DNA from: Calamus simplicifolius
Lineage: Eukaryota; Streptophyta; Magnoliopsida; Arecales; Arecaceae
Assembly: GCA_900491605.1 (NCBI GenBank)
Contig: UESW01004008.1
Coordinates: 982,637-1,046,636, forward strand
DNA: 64,000 nt
Direction of reading: 5' to 3'
A program made the position numbers and the translations under genes. Positions 49,430-59,993 of this stretch are shown here, one piece after another. The notes below the pieces were generated by a model. That model worked only from the letters and a program-made list of their open reading frames with translations, was not told the DNA's origin and searched no databases. Position 1 is the first letter of the stretch. Each line of letters opens with the position of its first letter.

Positions 49430-49474
49430 AGGAAAGTCTTTGTGCACTGGCTCTGGTGCACAAAGACTTTTCCA
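49430..49474. mobile_element. Minimal foldback element F2b, unit 3
   Basis: This 45-bp hairpin is flanked by gtgttacac (49421-49429) and ttgttacac (49475-49483). Confidence 0.68.
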
Positions 49475-49483
49475 TTGTTACAC

Positions 49484-51236
49484 TTCTTTGGACTGCAATG
49501 GCCGATGTGTGTGGCCTAACAAGATTCTAGGCCGAAGCACAAACAACTTTTAGCCTGGTCAACATAAAGTGCTTGATAATTTAGCGAGGGCAAAACTTTT
49601 TTTTTAATTTTTATCCTTTGATAATTTTGATTAATAACATAATCAAAGAATAAATTAAAAAACAAATCCATTTCTCATCAAAATAAAATAGCTAATCGAA
49701 TATGACTAACTTGACAAAAATCATTTTTCTAACTTCTTTTTATGGCTATTCAAGCGTGCCCACATAAAAAAATCTTCTCAAAATTTCTTTTTTCAAATAT
49801 TCTTCAACATTACTTTCTTATTTGCCAAACGAGGCACTAAAATCATCTCATTATTGTGGCTTTATCCAAATACTACATCATATATGGTTCTAAATATTTA
49901 TAGATGTAAATATTTTACTTAATAAATAATTCGATACTATCTTTCAATTATCATTATACAATTCGATATTTTGCTTTTCAAATTCTTTTACCCGAGTATA
50001 CTGTTATATATATAATTAAAATGGTTTTTTGTTGCTTAACATTTTGACTTGAGCTATAATAATGTTGACCTAACTTTAATATAAAATAAGTTGGCAAAAG
50101 CAGGATAGATCAAATATATAGATCTAGACTTTTAGGCTTGGGTAGCTAATGTATATAAATATTAGACAAGTCAATTGCGACAAGATTAATCAAGCCTATA
50201 GGCCTAATTTTGATTGTTTCAACAAAATGCTAATCATTCCAACTCATTTGTAATTATATACAACTTAATTTATTGATTTTTTGCCACGTTAGATCAAGTT
50301 GGTTTGATATTTAGGGACAATAATTTCTAATCTTGGAATGATACCTTTTTATGAGAATTCAAAGTCAAAAAATATTTCTCTAGAAGTAAAAAATACTCAA
50401 CCCAAACTTGCACATGTCTTTTTGAAATGGATGGTGTGGTTATTATCAAATATATATCCTCTAGAAACTACTACTATTTCTTGTACGTCGTAAGCCTTCT
50501 TATGTTCATAGTATTTCTCTCATTAGAGAAATTTCTCAGTCAACTGAAGCTTATGAGGCCATGTTTTCAACCAATTACTCTTCTTGTTATGAATTGCATC
50601 GTAGTCATCCAATTGCACCCTTAATAGAAAGGGGAGTTAGGTTTGATGGTGGTGGTGGTGGTGTTACCATTGTTTTTTATAATAACAAAAAGAAAGAAAG
50701 AAAGAAAGAAATAGTTCAGGAAAAGATATGGTTGAGTTAGACCTGTTGAGAGACAAGGACATGTTTCAAAATTAATTACCCTTGTAAACTATTGAATTTT
50801 TAAAAGCCATTAAAATTTAAAAGGCTCCTAAGCTGCCACCCCCTCCTTACTCAAACCAATGATGCGTAGCCTTCAAAAGAAGAATCAAAGATTAGAAGTC
50901 TTCTTTCTCAAATTGACGGTGCGAAGCCCTCAAAAGAATAATCAAAGTGTAATTAACGAGGGGATGGAGGAATGAAAGTGTAATAATTGACATTTATTTA
51001 AAATTTTCTTTTTCATCTAATATAAAATTATTTTAGGATATTATAATCTTTTCTTTTTCTATCATGAAACATTCTCATCAAGATTTTTAGTGCTGATGTG
51101 ATGAAACTTTTTCTATCACTGTTTTATATAATTTTTTTATTTTTTTATTCATCAATTTTTGCATATTTAAATTAACTTTGTTGTTTTTGTAATTAATGTT
51201 TTAAACTTATTTATTAATTCAATTAACCATTAATGA
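49484..51236. other. AT-rich paralogous spacer with deletions, no gene seen
   Basis: This is collinear with 14449-16900 but shorter. A gap near 49950 removes about 1 kb present in unit 1 (about 14920-15640), and another near 50950 removes the second copy of the AGGTTAGAATTTAGACTCC repeat. There are GGT and (A/G)AAG microsatellites near 50650-50710. Confidence 0.55.
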
Positions 51237-51273
51237 GTTAGATTTATGTGTTCTCAAAAACTTGAGTGGTAGG

Positions 51274-51620
51274 TTAAGAATGAATTTGCTTTTCAAACTT
51301 TTTTTTTTCATCCATTGCATCAAAAATATTGTTTAATTGGTAAGGGTTGTAATCGGTTAATGCCTCGGCCTTAGCTTCTCTCTCTTTCTCATCCCCATAC
51401 ATCCTACTCTCGAACAGTATCACAGTTATGCCCTTCCTCGAAAATGTCTTTTGTCTTTTAGCATTAGACCTGGAGAGAATTGGCCCCAGAACAGAGTAGT
51501 AGGAGTCCAAGTCCTCGATGGTTACTTTTCCACATTCCAGTCTGGCCGGCAATCGCTTCAGCGGCTCACAAAGGGAAGCTCCAAGTCCATCAACGACAGC
51601 TGTGGATAAGATCGAACCGG
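51274..51620 (-). pseudogene. Unidentified coding fragment
   Basis: The minus strand reads about 110 codons without a stop. It begins near STAVVDGLGASL (51615) and continues LECGKVTIEDLDSYYSVLG, SRKGITVILFESRMYGDEK and YNPYQLNNIFDAMDEKKKFE, ending at 51274. The residue pattern (charged helices, mixed hydrophobics, no low complexity) looks like true protein, unlike nearby chance frames. There is no ATG at its upstream edge and no matching exon nearby. I do not recognise the family. It is probably an exon fragment brought in with the insertion. Confidence 0.45.
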
Positions 51621-52696
51621 CCCACTGCCTCTGAATCGGACTATTTCAAAAGTTTCGATGCATGCATGCCACCATAGAGAACTACCGCAACTACATGGCT
51701 TATATTATCAAGTTTTCAAGAAACTTGTGTAAAAACTCTTTTTTGACCGGTAAAAACTTGTGTGAAAAATTAAGAAGACAACATAGAGAACTACCACCCA
51801 AAATTATTTATCGGGAGCAACTTATAAAGATTCAAATATGAAAACCTTTTCGGGTATGTTACTTTCTAAACTACAGTCACATGGTTTTTCAATTAACATA
51901 AACTCCAGGTAAGAACAGACAGTCATTACTTGGAGTTTATCATTCTTCTATTCTATCTCATTTTTTCCTTTTGTTTGAAAAAAGGTGATCTTTTTATCAT
52001 GCTCTGATGCGATTCCTTAATGAAATTCTCCAAATTTTATCCATTTTAGTGCTTTTTCATTGCTATATGATCCTTTTCCTTCTTAGTTTGGCCACTAGTA
52101 CATGTAAGTGGATGCATGCTCTGATATCTGATAGTTTGTCCTTTTTGTGTTTTCTAAGTGTTTGATTGTCCCCATTGTGCATGATGACAATATTTTTAAG
52201 GAAATACACGCACAAGCACACGCCCTTATTGTTGATTTAAATGCGTTGATATGTTTTCCAAATGTTTAATTGTTCGCATTGTGCATGGTGACTGTACTTA
52301 AGGCAACACACACACATATTTAATGTTTATAACAAATAGTTTTCTTGAGTTGTTGCATAACTAGCAAAAAAATAATAAGAGCAAATAAAAGAAGTTATCT
52401 AACTATTATTGATTATTTAGATATAAAAAAATTAAAAATATATGTTTTTACATTGTTTTCCTTTATTTGATGTTTTAACTCATGGTTGGATGGAGATGTC
52501 TTGACCTTTCCTTTTTTTTTAATGAAAAATTGAATTGGAGTAGAGATATGAGATTGCGAAAGAAAAGAGAAAATAAAGAATTAAAAAAGGAAATAAAACG
52601 TGAAGAAATGAAAGAAGAATAAAAAAAAAAGAAGCAAATAAAGCAAGAGAAAAAGAGAGAAGTGGATGGTGATAAGGATACCTACCAAGATTTTAG

Positions 52697-52830
52697 ACTA
52701 AGATGATAGTTGGGATAAGATAAGACAATAAGATATCTAATTTCATAAAGAAATGGAGACACCATGTACTAAGATGATAGTTGGGATAAGATAAGACAAT
52801 AAGATATCTAATTTCATAAAGAAATGGAGA
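52697..52830. repeat. 63-bp exact tandem duplication
   Basis: 52697-52759 and 52768-52830 appear identical (ACTAAGATGATAGTTGGG to AAATGGAGA), separated by 8 bases. The lack of visible differences implies a recent origin. Confidence 0.85.
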
Positions 52831-52899
52831 TGATGTGGCTGATGAGAGCCACATGTAAATTAACGCTTAAAATTACCTAAAGGCAGGAATCATTTGAAC

Positions 52900-53205
52900 A
52901 TAGGTGGCTTCTAGGCAGCCCCAGTTCATAATGCGGCCCCGAGGCAGCCCTAGCTCATAGATGGCTCCTAGATGGCCCTAGCTCCTAGGTGGCCCTAGTT
53001 GACAATACAGCCCAGAGACAGCCCCAGCTCATAGGCAGCTCCTAGGCGGCCCTAGCTCCTAGGCGGCCCCAGCTCATATACGGTCTAGAGGCAGTCCCAG
53101 CTCATAGGTGGCTCCTAGGCGGCCCCAGTTCACAACGCGGCCCAGAGGCGGCCCCAGCTTATATGCGGCCCAAAGACGGTCCCAGCTCATAAGTGGCCCC
53201 AACTC
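52900..53205. repeat. GC-rich minisatellite, ~17-20 bp half units
   Basis: Variants of GGCGGCCCCAGCTCATAG and GGCTCCTAGGCGGCC alternate for about 300 bp, in otherwise AT-rich DNA. Units are imperfect and the phase drifts. Confidence 0.75.
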
Positions 53206-54162
53206 ATAGCTATTTAAAATTTTTTATCCAATATAAAATTATTTTAGTGTATTATAATATTTTCTTTCTATATATATAATTCATTAATTTTTGCATATTT
53301 AAATTAACTTTGATGTTTTTGTAATTAATGTTTTAAACTTAATTATTAATTCAATTAACCATTAATTTTTTCATATTTAATTTTTTTTTTAATTTATTCT
53401 TTAGTTTGTTAGCTTTCAATTGTCAAATGTGTAATTATTTTGCTATCAAGGTAGAATGATATAAAATTTTATAAAGGTAGAATCTATACCATTTTTATCA
53501 GTGCATAGAATTTCTCATGATCATTTCTTTCAAATTTAGAAAATCTTGATATTTCTTCATTGTCAAAGCATACATTCAATTTTTTAATAAAAGACTTTCA
53601 AATGTCTTGTTTGTTTGTGAATTTGATGCATGCCCTAATTTTGGAGATTAAATATGTGATCGAGAGATGGACTCAACAAGATAAGGATTTATCTCCTTTC
53701 TCTTTTTCATATGATATCATTATATTTCTTTGTCTTAAATAACATGTTTCATAATTTTAAATTTTATAATAGAATAGATCAAGAAATTAGGATTCAATTT
53801 TTTAAAAAATATTTGATTAGTTTTGCTAATTTAAAATGAAGCTAATATAAAATTTGGTTTCAAGAGTTATATAGCCTCATAATCTTGTCATAAATTTCTA
53901 CATCCCTATAAGGATTCATATTCAATATTATTTTAAACCATATCTAATTAAGCTTTGATCTTCTATATGATGGTGTTTTATTCTTAAGATCGATGCTCGC
54001 CTTTCTTTAGAACACGTACCACCATCTCATTTGATGGCTTTTCTCTCTATGCTACTATCTTTTGTTATAACTTATAACCAATTTCCAGATGTGTTGTAAG
54101 TGAAGCTTATCATCTCTATTCTTCAATAGAAAGGGCGCTTGAAGCTTCAATGCATCATCAAA

Positions 54163-54637
54163 ATGAATTCCTTTGAATTTTTTCAGCACATCAAGAGGCT
54201 GCAAGCTCACCTCAATTATCAAAGAAGCTTGCTTGCAAACATGGAGAGTATGGAATACCTCAAACAACGTTTGCTTCATGATTCTGAGCAGATGCTGAGT
54301 CATCTAAACATTGTTGAAGCAGCGACTATCACCGATGGCTCGAACAGGCTTCATAGTTTGTCTTCAAAATTTTACCTGAGGTATGATAGTCTCATGCGGT
54401 GCATAGAAAATGTCCTGATCCTTGTAACGCAGCTGATGCTCATGAGAGAAGGGCGGATGGGCAAGGCATGCAAGCCGATGTGATGGCTCAAGCATTTTGT
54501 AGGGTCTGTGGAGAAAGGTTTAGAGAGGGAATGGTGGCAAGAGTTTTTAGATGCTCCCATAGATTCCATCGGAGATGCATTTGTTGGCAAATTTGCCATG
54601 TAGAGGAGGTGACCAACCTATGAGCATCAGATCTAAT
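54163..54637 (+). pseudogene. RING-H2 pseudogene, copy 5
   Basis: The frame starts MNSFEFFQHIKRLQAHLNYQ at 54163 and runs past REGRMGKA. A deletion of 8 bases near 54467 (GGCAAGGCATGCAAG against GGCAAGGCTCGCATAACGCAAG in copy 3) shifts it, giving TGA at 54481-54483. The RING continues in another frame: AFCRVCGERF and RCSHRFHRRC are intact. An extra T near 54580 (GCATTTGTTGGC) shifts it again, so the last Cys pair is lost; there TGTCCAAC has also become TGACCAAC. It is broken at two or more places. Confidence 0.77.
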
Positions 54638-55924
54638 TTGGACAATGTCTATGTGTCTCCATTATGATCTAATTTGGACTGACAACTTATCTATTTAAAA
54701 ATGTTTGATGTAGCGATGCACAACTGTCTGGAAGAACTAATCAGTGGAAGTAGGCTGCTAGGGCTTAAACTTTTAGTTGGCCCGGTCTAGGGTGTTGGGC
54801 TGGGCCAGCCCATTTTAGACTTGTACTAGGATAATGTAAGAATGGACGTTAACATAGTTATAAGATTTTTTATATGAAAAATTCTTTGTGCACCGCAAGA
54901 AGAGGTGCACCACATGCGTGCATGGCCATACGCACGGCACAAAAAAAATGAAAATATCTTTGGTACATGCATGCGCAATGCACACTTTCTGTGCCGCACG
55001 CGATGTGCCGCACGCGATGCATAAAAATTTTTCTGTTTGATATTATGAGGGTTTTGAGCATTTATACTTGGCTCATTGCAAATCTTGGAATCCAATGTAT
55101 GATTTGACAAAATTTATCTTCATGTGTAACATTTGTTTCAATTGAAAATTTTGTTATCTAATTAGGTCAATGACTAGTTATAGTTGTTATTAATTACACT
55201 AAGAAAAACCAACTCTATGAAAAAAAAGCCGCATCTTTCTCCATGACAATGCTGGAAATTTTCCTCACTATTCTTTGCATCTCCTCATCACCCTAATTTT
55301 TTTGGCATCTTGGACCAACAAATATTTCCAAACTGTCAATTAACATAGCTTCGAGGTATAACACTAAAAGAGGGATTCTAGAGTGTTATAAAGATGAAAG
55401 GTATAAAAGCAGTGTTCCAGTTAGCTTTTTCAAATTCTTTCATAAATTGCTCTCTTGAACGTGCTAATGTGCATTGCATGTAAATTGCTCTCTTGAACGT
55501 GCTAATGTGCATTGCATGCCTATATTTTGCAAAATAACTTAAGAACTTGAGAAGAGCTGTAGATTTTTTGAATAAGAATATGGATTTCGATAATGTACAT
55601 AGATGACCTCTATGTTGTTACTGAAAGACAAACCCTTCAAAAAGATTTATTAAAAAGTTATGTAATCAAAATCAAAATTCAAAAAATATATTCAATACCA
55701 GTTTTTTCAATGAGACGGTCTACATACATATTAATTATGGTCGGTACAGGTTGAATCCATGTATTGTGTATGATTTAATTCTATCCGTTAGCCCTCCTCT
55801 CCTAAGAACTTGCTTTAGAGAGTGTTTTAGGATTCAAACGCCAATTATCACATTTTCAATCTAATTCTTAAAGAAAAAGAAAAAAAAGGGAAAGATAATG
55901 CCACCTTTATATCATGTCTCAAAT
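54638..55924. repeat. Gamma block, left part, unit 3
   Basis: This is collinear with 31660-32937, including the GGGTGTTGGGCTGGGCC segment and foldback F3 (about 54876-55032, with ATGTGCCGCACGCG tandemly repeated inside). A private 40-odd-bp duplication (AAATTGCTCTCTTGAACGTG twice, about 55444-55519) is present. Homology stops abruptly at 55924. Confidence 0.75.
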
Positions 55925-58447
55925 CCGACGGTTGCGATCGATCCAATCGGCGATGATCCGACGGTTGCGATCGATCCAAGCCCTAATCCCGATCGGCCAC
56001 GATCGATCTCGGACCGTGGTGATCGGTCCGATCACCGACGATCCGACGGTTGCGATCGATCCAAGCCTTGATCCCGATCGGCCATGATCGATCCCGGACC
56101 GTTGCGATCGTTCCGAGATCGCGATGATCCGATGGTTGTGATTGATCCAATCGGTGACGATCCGATGGTTGCAATCGATCCAAGCCCTAATCTCAATCGG
56201 CCACGATCGATCCCGGACCGTTGCGATCGGTCCAATCACCGACGATCCGGCGATTGCGATCGATCCAAGCCCTGATCTCGATCGGCCACGACTTATCCCG
56301 GACCATTGCAATCGGTCCGAGATCGCGATGATCCGATGGTTGCAATCGATCCAATCAGCGTCGATCCGATGGTTGCGATCGATCCAAGCCCTGATCTCGA
56401 TCGGCCATTATCGATCCCAGACCGTTGCGATCGATCCGAGATCACGACGATCCGATGGTTGCGATCGATCCAATCAGCATTGATCCGATGGTTGTGATCG
56501 ATCCAAGCCCTGATCCCGATCGGCCATGACCGATCACAGACCGTTGCGATCGGTCCGAGATCGCGACGATCCGACGGTTGCGATCGATCAAATCACCGAC
56601 GATCCGATGGGTGCGATCGATCCAAGCCCTGATCCCGATCGGCCACGACCAATCCCGAACCGTTGCGATCGGTCCGATCACCGACGATCCGACGGTTGCG
56701 ATCGATCTAAGCCTTGATCCCGATCGGCAACAACCGATCCTGGACCATTGCAATCGGTCCAAGATCGCGACGATCCGATAGTTGCGATCGATCCAAGCCC
56801 TGATCTCGATCGGCCACGACCAATCTCGGATCGTGGCGACTGGTCCAATCACTGACGATCCGACGGTTGCGATCGATCCAAGCCCTGATCCTGATCGGCC
56901 ACGACCGATCCCGGAGCGTTGCGATCGGTCCGAGATCGTGACGATCCGACGGTTGCAATCGATCCAGGCCCTGATCTCGATCGTCCACGATCGATCCCGG
57001 ACCATGGCGATCGGTCCAATCGGCGATGATCCGATGGTTGCGAATTATCCAAGCCCTAATCCTGATCGTCCACGACCGATCTCGGACCGTGGCGATCGGA
57101 CCGATCGGCGTCGATCCGACGGTTGCCATCGATCCAAGACCTGATCGATCCTGGTCGGTGATGAACGATCTCGGACCATCGCGATCGATTCGATAGGCGA
57201 CGATCCAACGGTTGTGATCGATCCAAGCCGTGATCCCGATCGGCCACAACCGATCTCGGACCGTTGCAATTCATCCAAGATCAGCGACGATCCGACGGTT
57301 GCGATCATCGAAGCTGTGATCCCGATCGGCCACGACCGATCTCAGACCATGGCGATCGGTCCGATCGGTGATGATCCGACGGTTGCGATCGATCCAAGCC
57401 CTGATCCCGATCGGCCACGACCGATCTCGAATCGTGGCGATCGGTTTGATCGCTGATGATCCGACGGTTGTGATCGATCCAAGCCCTGATCTCGATCGGC
57501 CACGATCGATCTCGTACCGTGGCGATCGGTCCGATCGCCGATGATCCAACGGTTGCGATCGATCTAAGCCCTGATCCCGATCGGCCATGACCGATCCCGG
57601 ACTATTGCGATCGGTCTAAGATCGCGATGATCCAACGGTTGCGATTGATCCAAGCCCTGATCCCGATCATCTACGATCGATCCTAGACCGTGGCGATCGG
57701 TCCAATTGGCGATGATCCAACGGTTGCGATCGATCCAAGCCCTGATCCTGATCATCCACGACCGATCTTGGACCGTGGCGATCAGACCAATCGGCTTCGA
57801 TCCGACGGTTGCCATCGATCCTGGTTGGCGATGAATGATCTCGGACCATCGCGATCAATTCGATAGATGACGATCCGATGATTGCGATCAATCCAAGCCA
57901 TGATCCTGATCGGCCACGATCGATCTCGGACCGTTGCAATCCGTCCGAGATCGGCGACAATCCAACGGTTGCGATCATCGAAGCCGTGATCCCGATCGAC
58001 CACGACCGATCTCAGACCGTGGCGATCGGTCCGATCACTGATGATCCGATAGTTGCGATCGATCCAAGCCCTAATCCCGATCGACCATGACCGATCTCAG
58101 ACCATGGCGATCGGTCCGATCACCGATGATCCGACGGTTATGATTGATCCAATCCCTGATCCCGATCGGCCACGATCGATCCCAGACCATTGCGATTGGT
58201 CCGAGATCGTGACGATCCGACGGTTGCGATCGATCCCATCCCTGATCCCAATCATCCATGACCGATCCCGAACCATGGCGATCGGTCCAATCGGTGACGA
58301 TCCGATGGTTGCTATCGATCCAAGCCTTGATCCTAATCATCCACGACCGATCTTGGACCATGGCGATCGGACCGATCGCCGACGATCCAACGGTTGCGAT
58401 CGATCCAAGCCCTGATCCCGATCGGCCACGACCGATCTCGAACCGAT
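55925..58447. repeat. GATC-dense satellite, 85/86-bp monomers plus 33-bp short units
   Basis: Starts of TCCGACGGTTGCGATCGATC variants are spaced 33, 85, 86, 33, 85, 86, 33, 86, 33, 86, 33 in the left part, then mostly 85 or 86. The 85-bp form has ..GTCCGATCACCGACGA and the 86-bp form ..GTCCGAGATCGCGACGA before the next start. One 85-bp monomer holds about nine GATC sites. CpG is abundant, in sharp contrast to both flanks. Long open frames on both strands (for example 56442-57005 minus) come from the repeat, as units are not multiples of three. No gene is supported. Confidence 0.9.
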
Positions 58448-59458
58448 CGCTATTTAATATAATTAATTTTTTAAAAAACATTGTGACGCAAAGGGTTGCG
58501 TCGTAATTTTTTAATATGATAATTATATTAAATAAAATTAATTTTATTTAAAATAATTGCGATGCAACAAGTACATCGCTAAATTAAAACATAATTTTCC
58601 TAATTTTCTAGTTTATTGCGTCGCTATTTAACATAATTAATTTTTTTAAAAATATTGCGACGCACTGAATTGCGTCGCAATATTTTTTCTCATAATTATA
58701 TTTATAAAATTTATTTTATTTAAAATAATTGTGACACATATATTGCGTCGCTAAATAAAAAATTATTTTTCTAATTTTTTGGTTTATTGCGTCGCTAATG
58801 CATCGCTATTTAATATAATTAAATTTTTAAAAAACATTGCGATGCACTGTGTTGCGTCGCAATTATTTGTTCTCATATTTATACTTTATAAAATTTATTT
58901 TATTTAAAATAATTATGATGCAATATGTGCATCGCTAAATTAAAAATAATTTTTCTAATTTTTTGATTTATTGCATCACTAATGCGTCGCTATTTAACAT
59001 ATTTAATTTTTTAAAAAACATTGCGATGCACTGTGTTGCATCGCAATATTTTTTCCTAATATTTATATTTTATAAAAAATAATTTTATTTAAATTATTTG
59101 CGACGCAATTGGTGCGTCGCTATATTTAAAATAATTTTTCTAATTTTTTGGTTTATTGCATCGCTATTTAACATATTTAATTCTTTTAAAAATATTGCAT
59201 GCACTAAGTTGCGTCACAATATTTTTTTCCCCATCTTTATATTTTGTAAAAAATTAATTTAAAAATATTGCAACGCATTATTTGCATCGCTAAATAAAAA
59301 AATTATTTTTTTTTTTTCTGATTTATTGAGTCGCTAATGCGTCGCTAATTGTGTCGCAATGTTTTGTTATCAAGGAGGCATCGCAAAGTGGTCGCAATTT
59401 AGCGACGCATAATTGTGTCGCTAAATTTGCATCGCTATTTTAGTATTTTCTTGTAGTG
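58448..59458. mobile_element. Right-end remnant of a second CACTA element
   Basis: About five units of 172-185 bp each carry TTGCGACGCA..TGCGTCGCAAT hairpins, and GCGTCGCTATTTAACATAATT. The array ends in TTTTCTTGTAGTG (59446-59458), the complement of a CACTA terminus, followed by ttt as in the empty site near 34637. The left terminus is missing; the satellite abuts in mid-unit. Confidence 0.8.
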
Positions 59459-59993
59459 TTTGGAATAGACAAATGTCAGAAAATGAAGATCAAGTTCTCA
59501 CCAGAAAAACCATCCAAACTATTAAAGAAAAATCTTTGCAAAAATCTGGATGACTGATAATATAAAAAATGCCATGCATATTATCTTATCTGCTAATGAT
59601 GTCGTCCTCTATTAACAATTCAAATGAACTAAATTTTTGGTTGAACATTCAATGGCATGTTTCTTCATGGATCCATGCCACAATAAGGAAAACATCAGTC
59701 TATCCTTTGTTTACAGTTTGCACCACATTCAGTGTTTAGGCACTTAAATGTGCTTCTATGGGTTTCATCCGACGTCTGGGTTCTTAAGGGCATGACTTTA
59801 AGATTATACTGCAGTCAAGCTTTTTATGTCCACATCAATAAGAACCTCATGGGTGCATACTATGTTTTGTCTCCCAAGTATTATGACCTTCTATATAATA
59901 AACAATTTTTAGATTCATGTTTACATGTTGTTGATGGAATTCATGCCACATTTGACTTTTATAGCCCTCAAGTCTGCACCACATCTCCAAATT
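59459..59993 (+). repeat. Direct copy of a gamma segment
   Basis: This is collinear with about 34637-35160 (TTTGGAATAGACAAATGTCA to ACATCTCCAAATT). It ends abruptly where the inverted segment begins. Confidence 0.85.

Larger units (their letters stand above)
51237..53207. other. ~1.9-kb unit-3-specific insertion in a duplicated spacer
   Basis: The paralogous spacer is present twice. One copy (about 50995-51236) ends AACCATTAAT. The second starts near 51243 (CTCAAAAACTTGAGT), is interrupted by about 1.9 kb of new sequence, resumes at about 53208 (TAGCTATTTAAAATTTTTTATCC) and again reaches AACCATTAAT near 53370. No TIR or TSD is visible. The new sequence holds a minus-strand coding fragment, a 63-bp exact duplication and a GC-rich minisatellite. 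Confidence 0.6.

Noticed and set aside
55919..58506. Many overlapping open frames on both strands, up to 187 codons, rich in Asp, Arg, Ile and Pro
   Set aside because: All come from the 85/86-bp satellite. They have no unique sequence and overlap each other in every frame.
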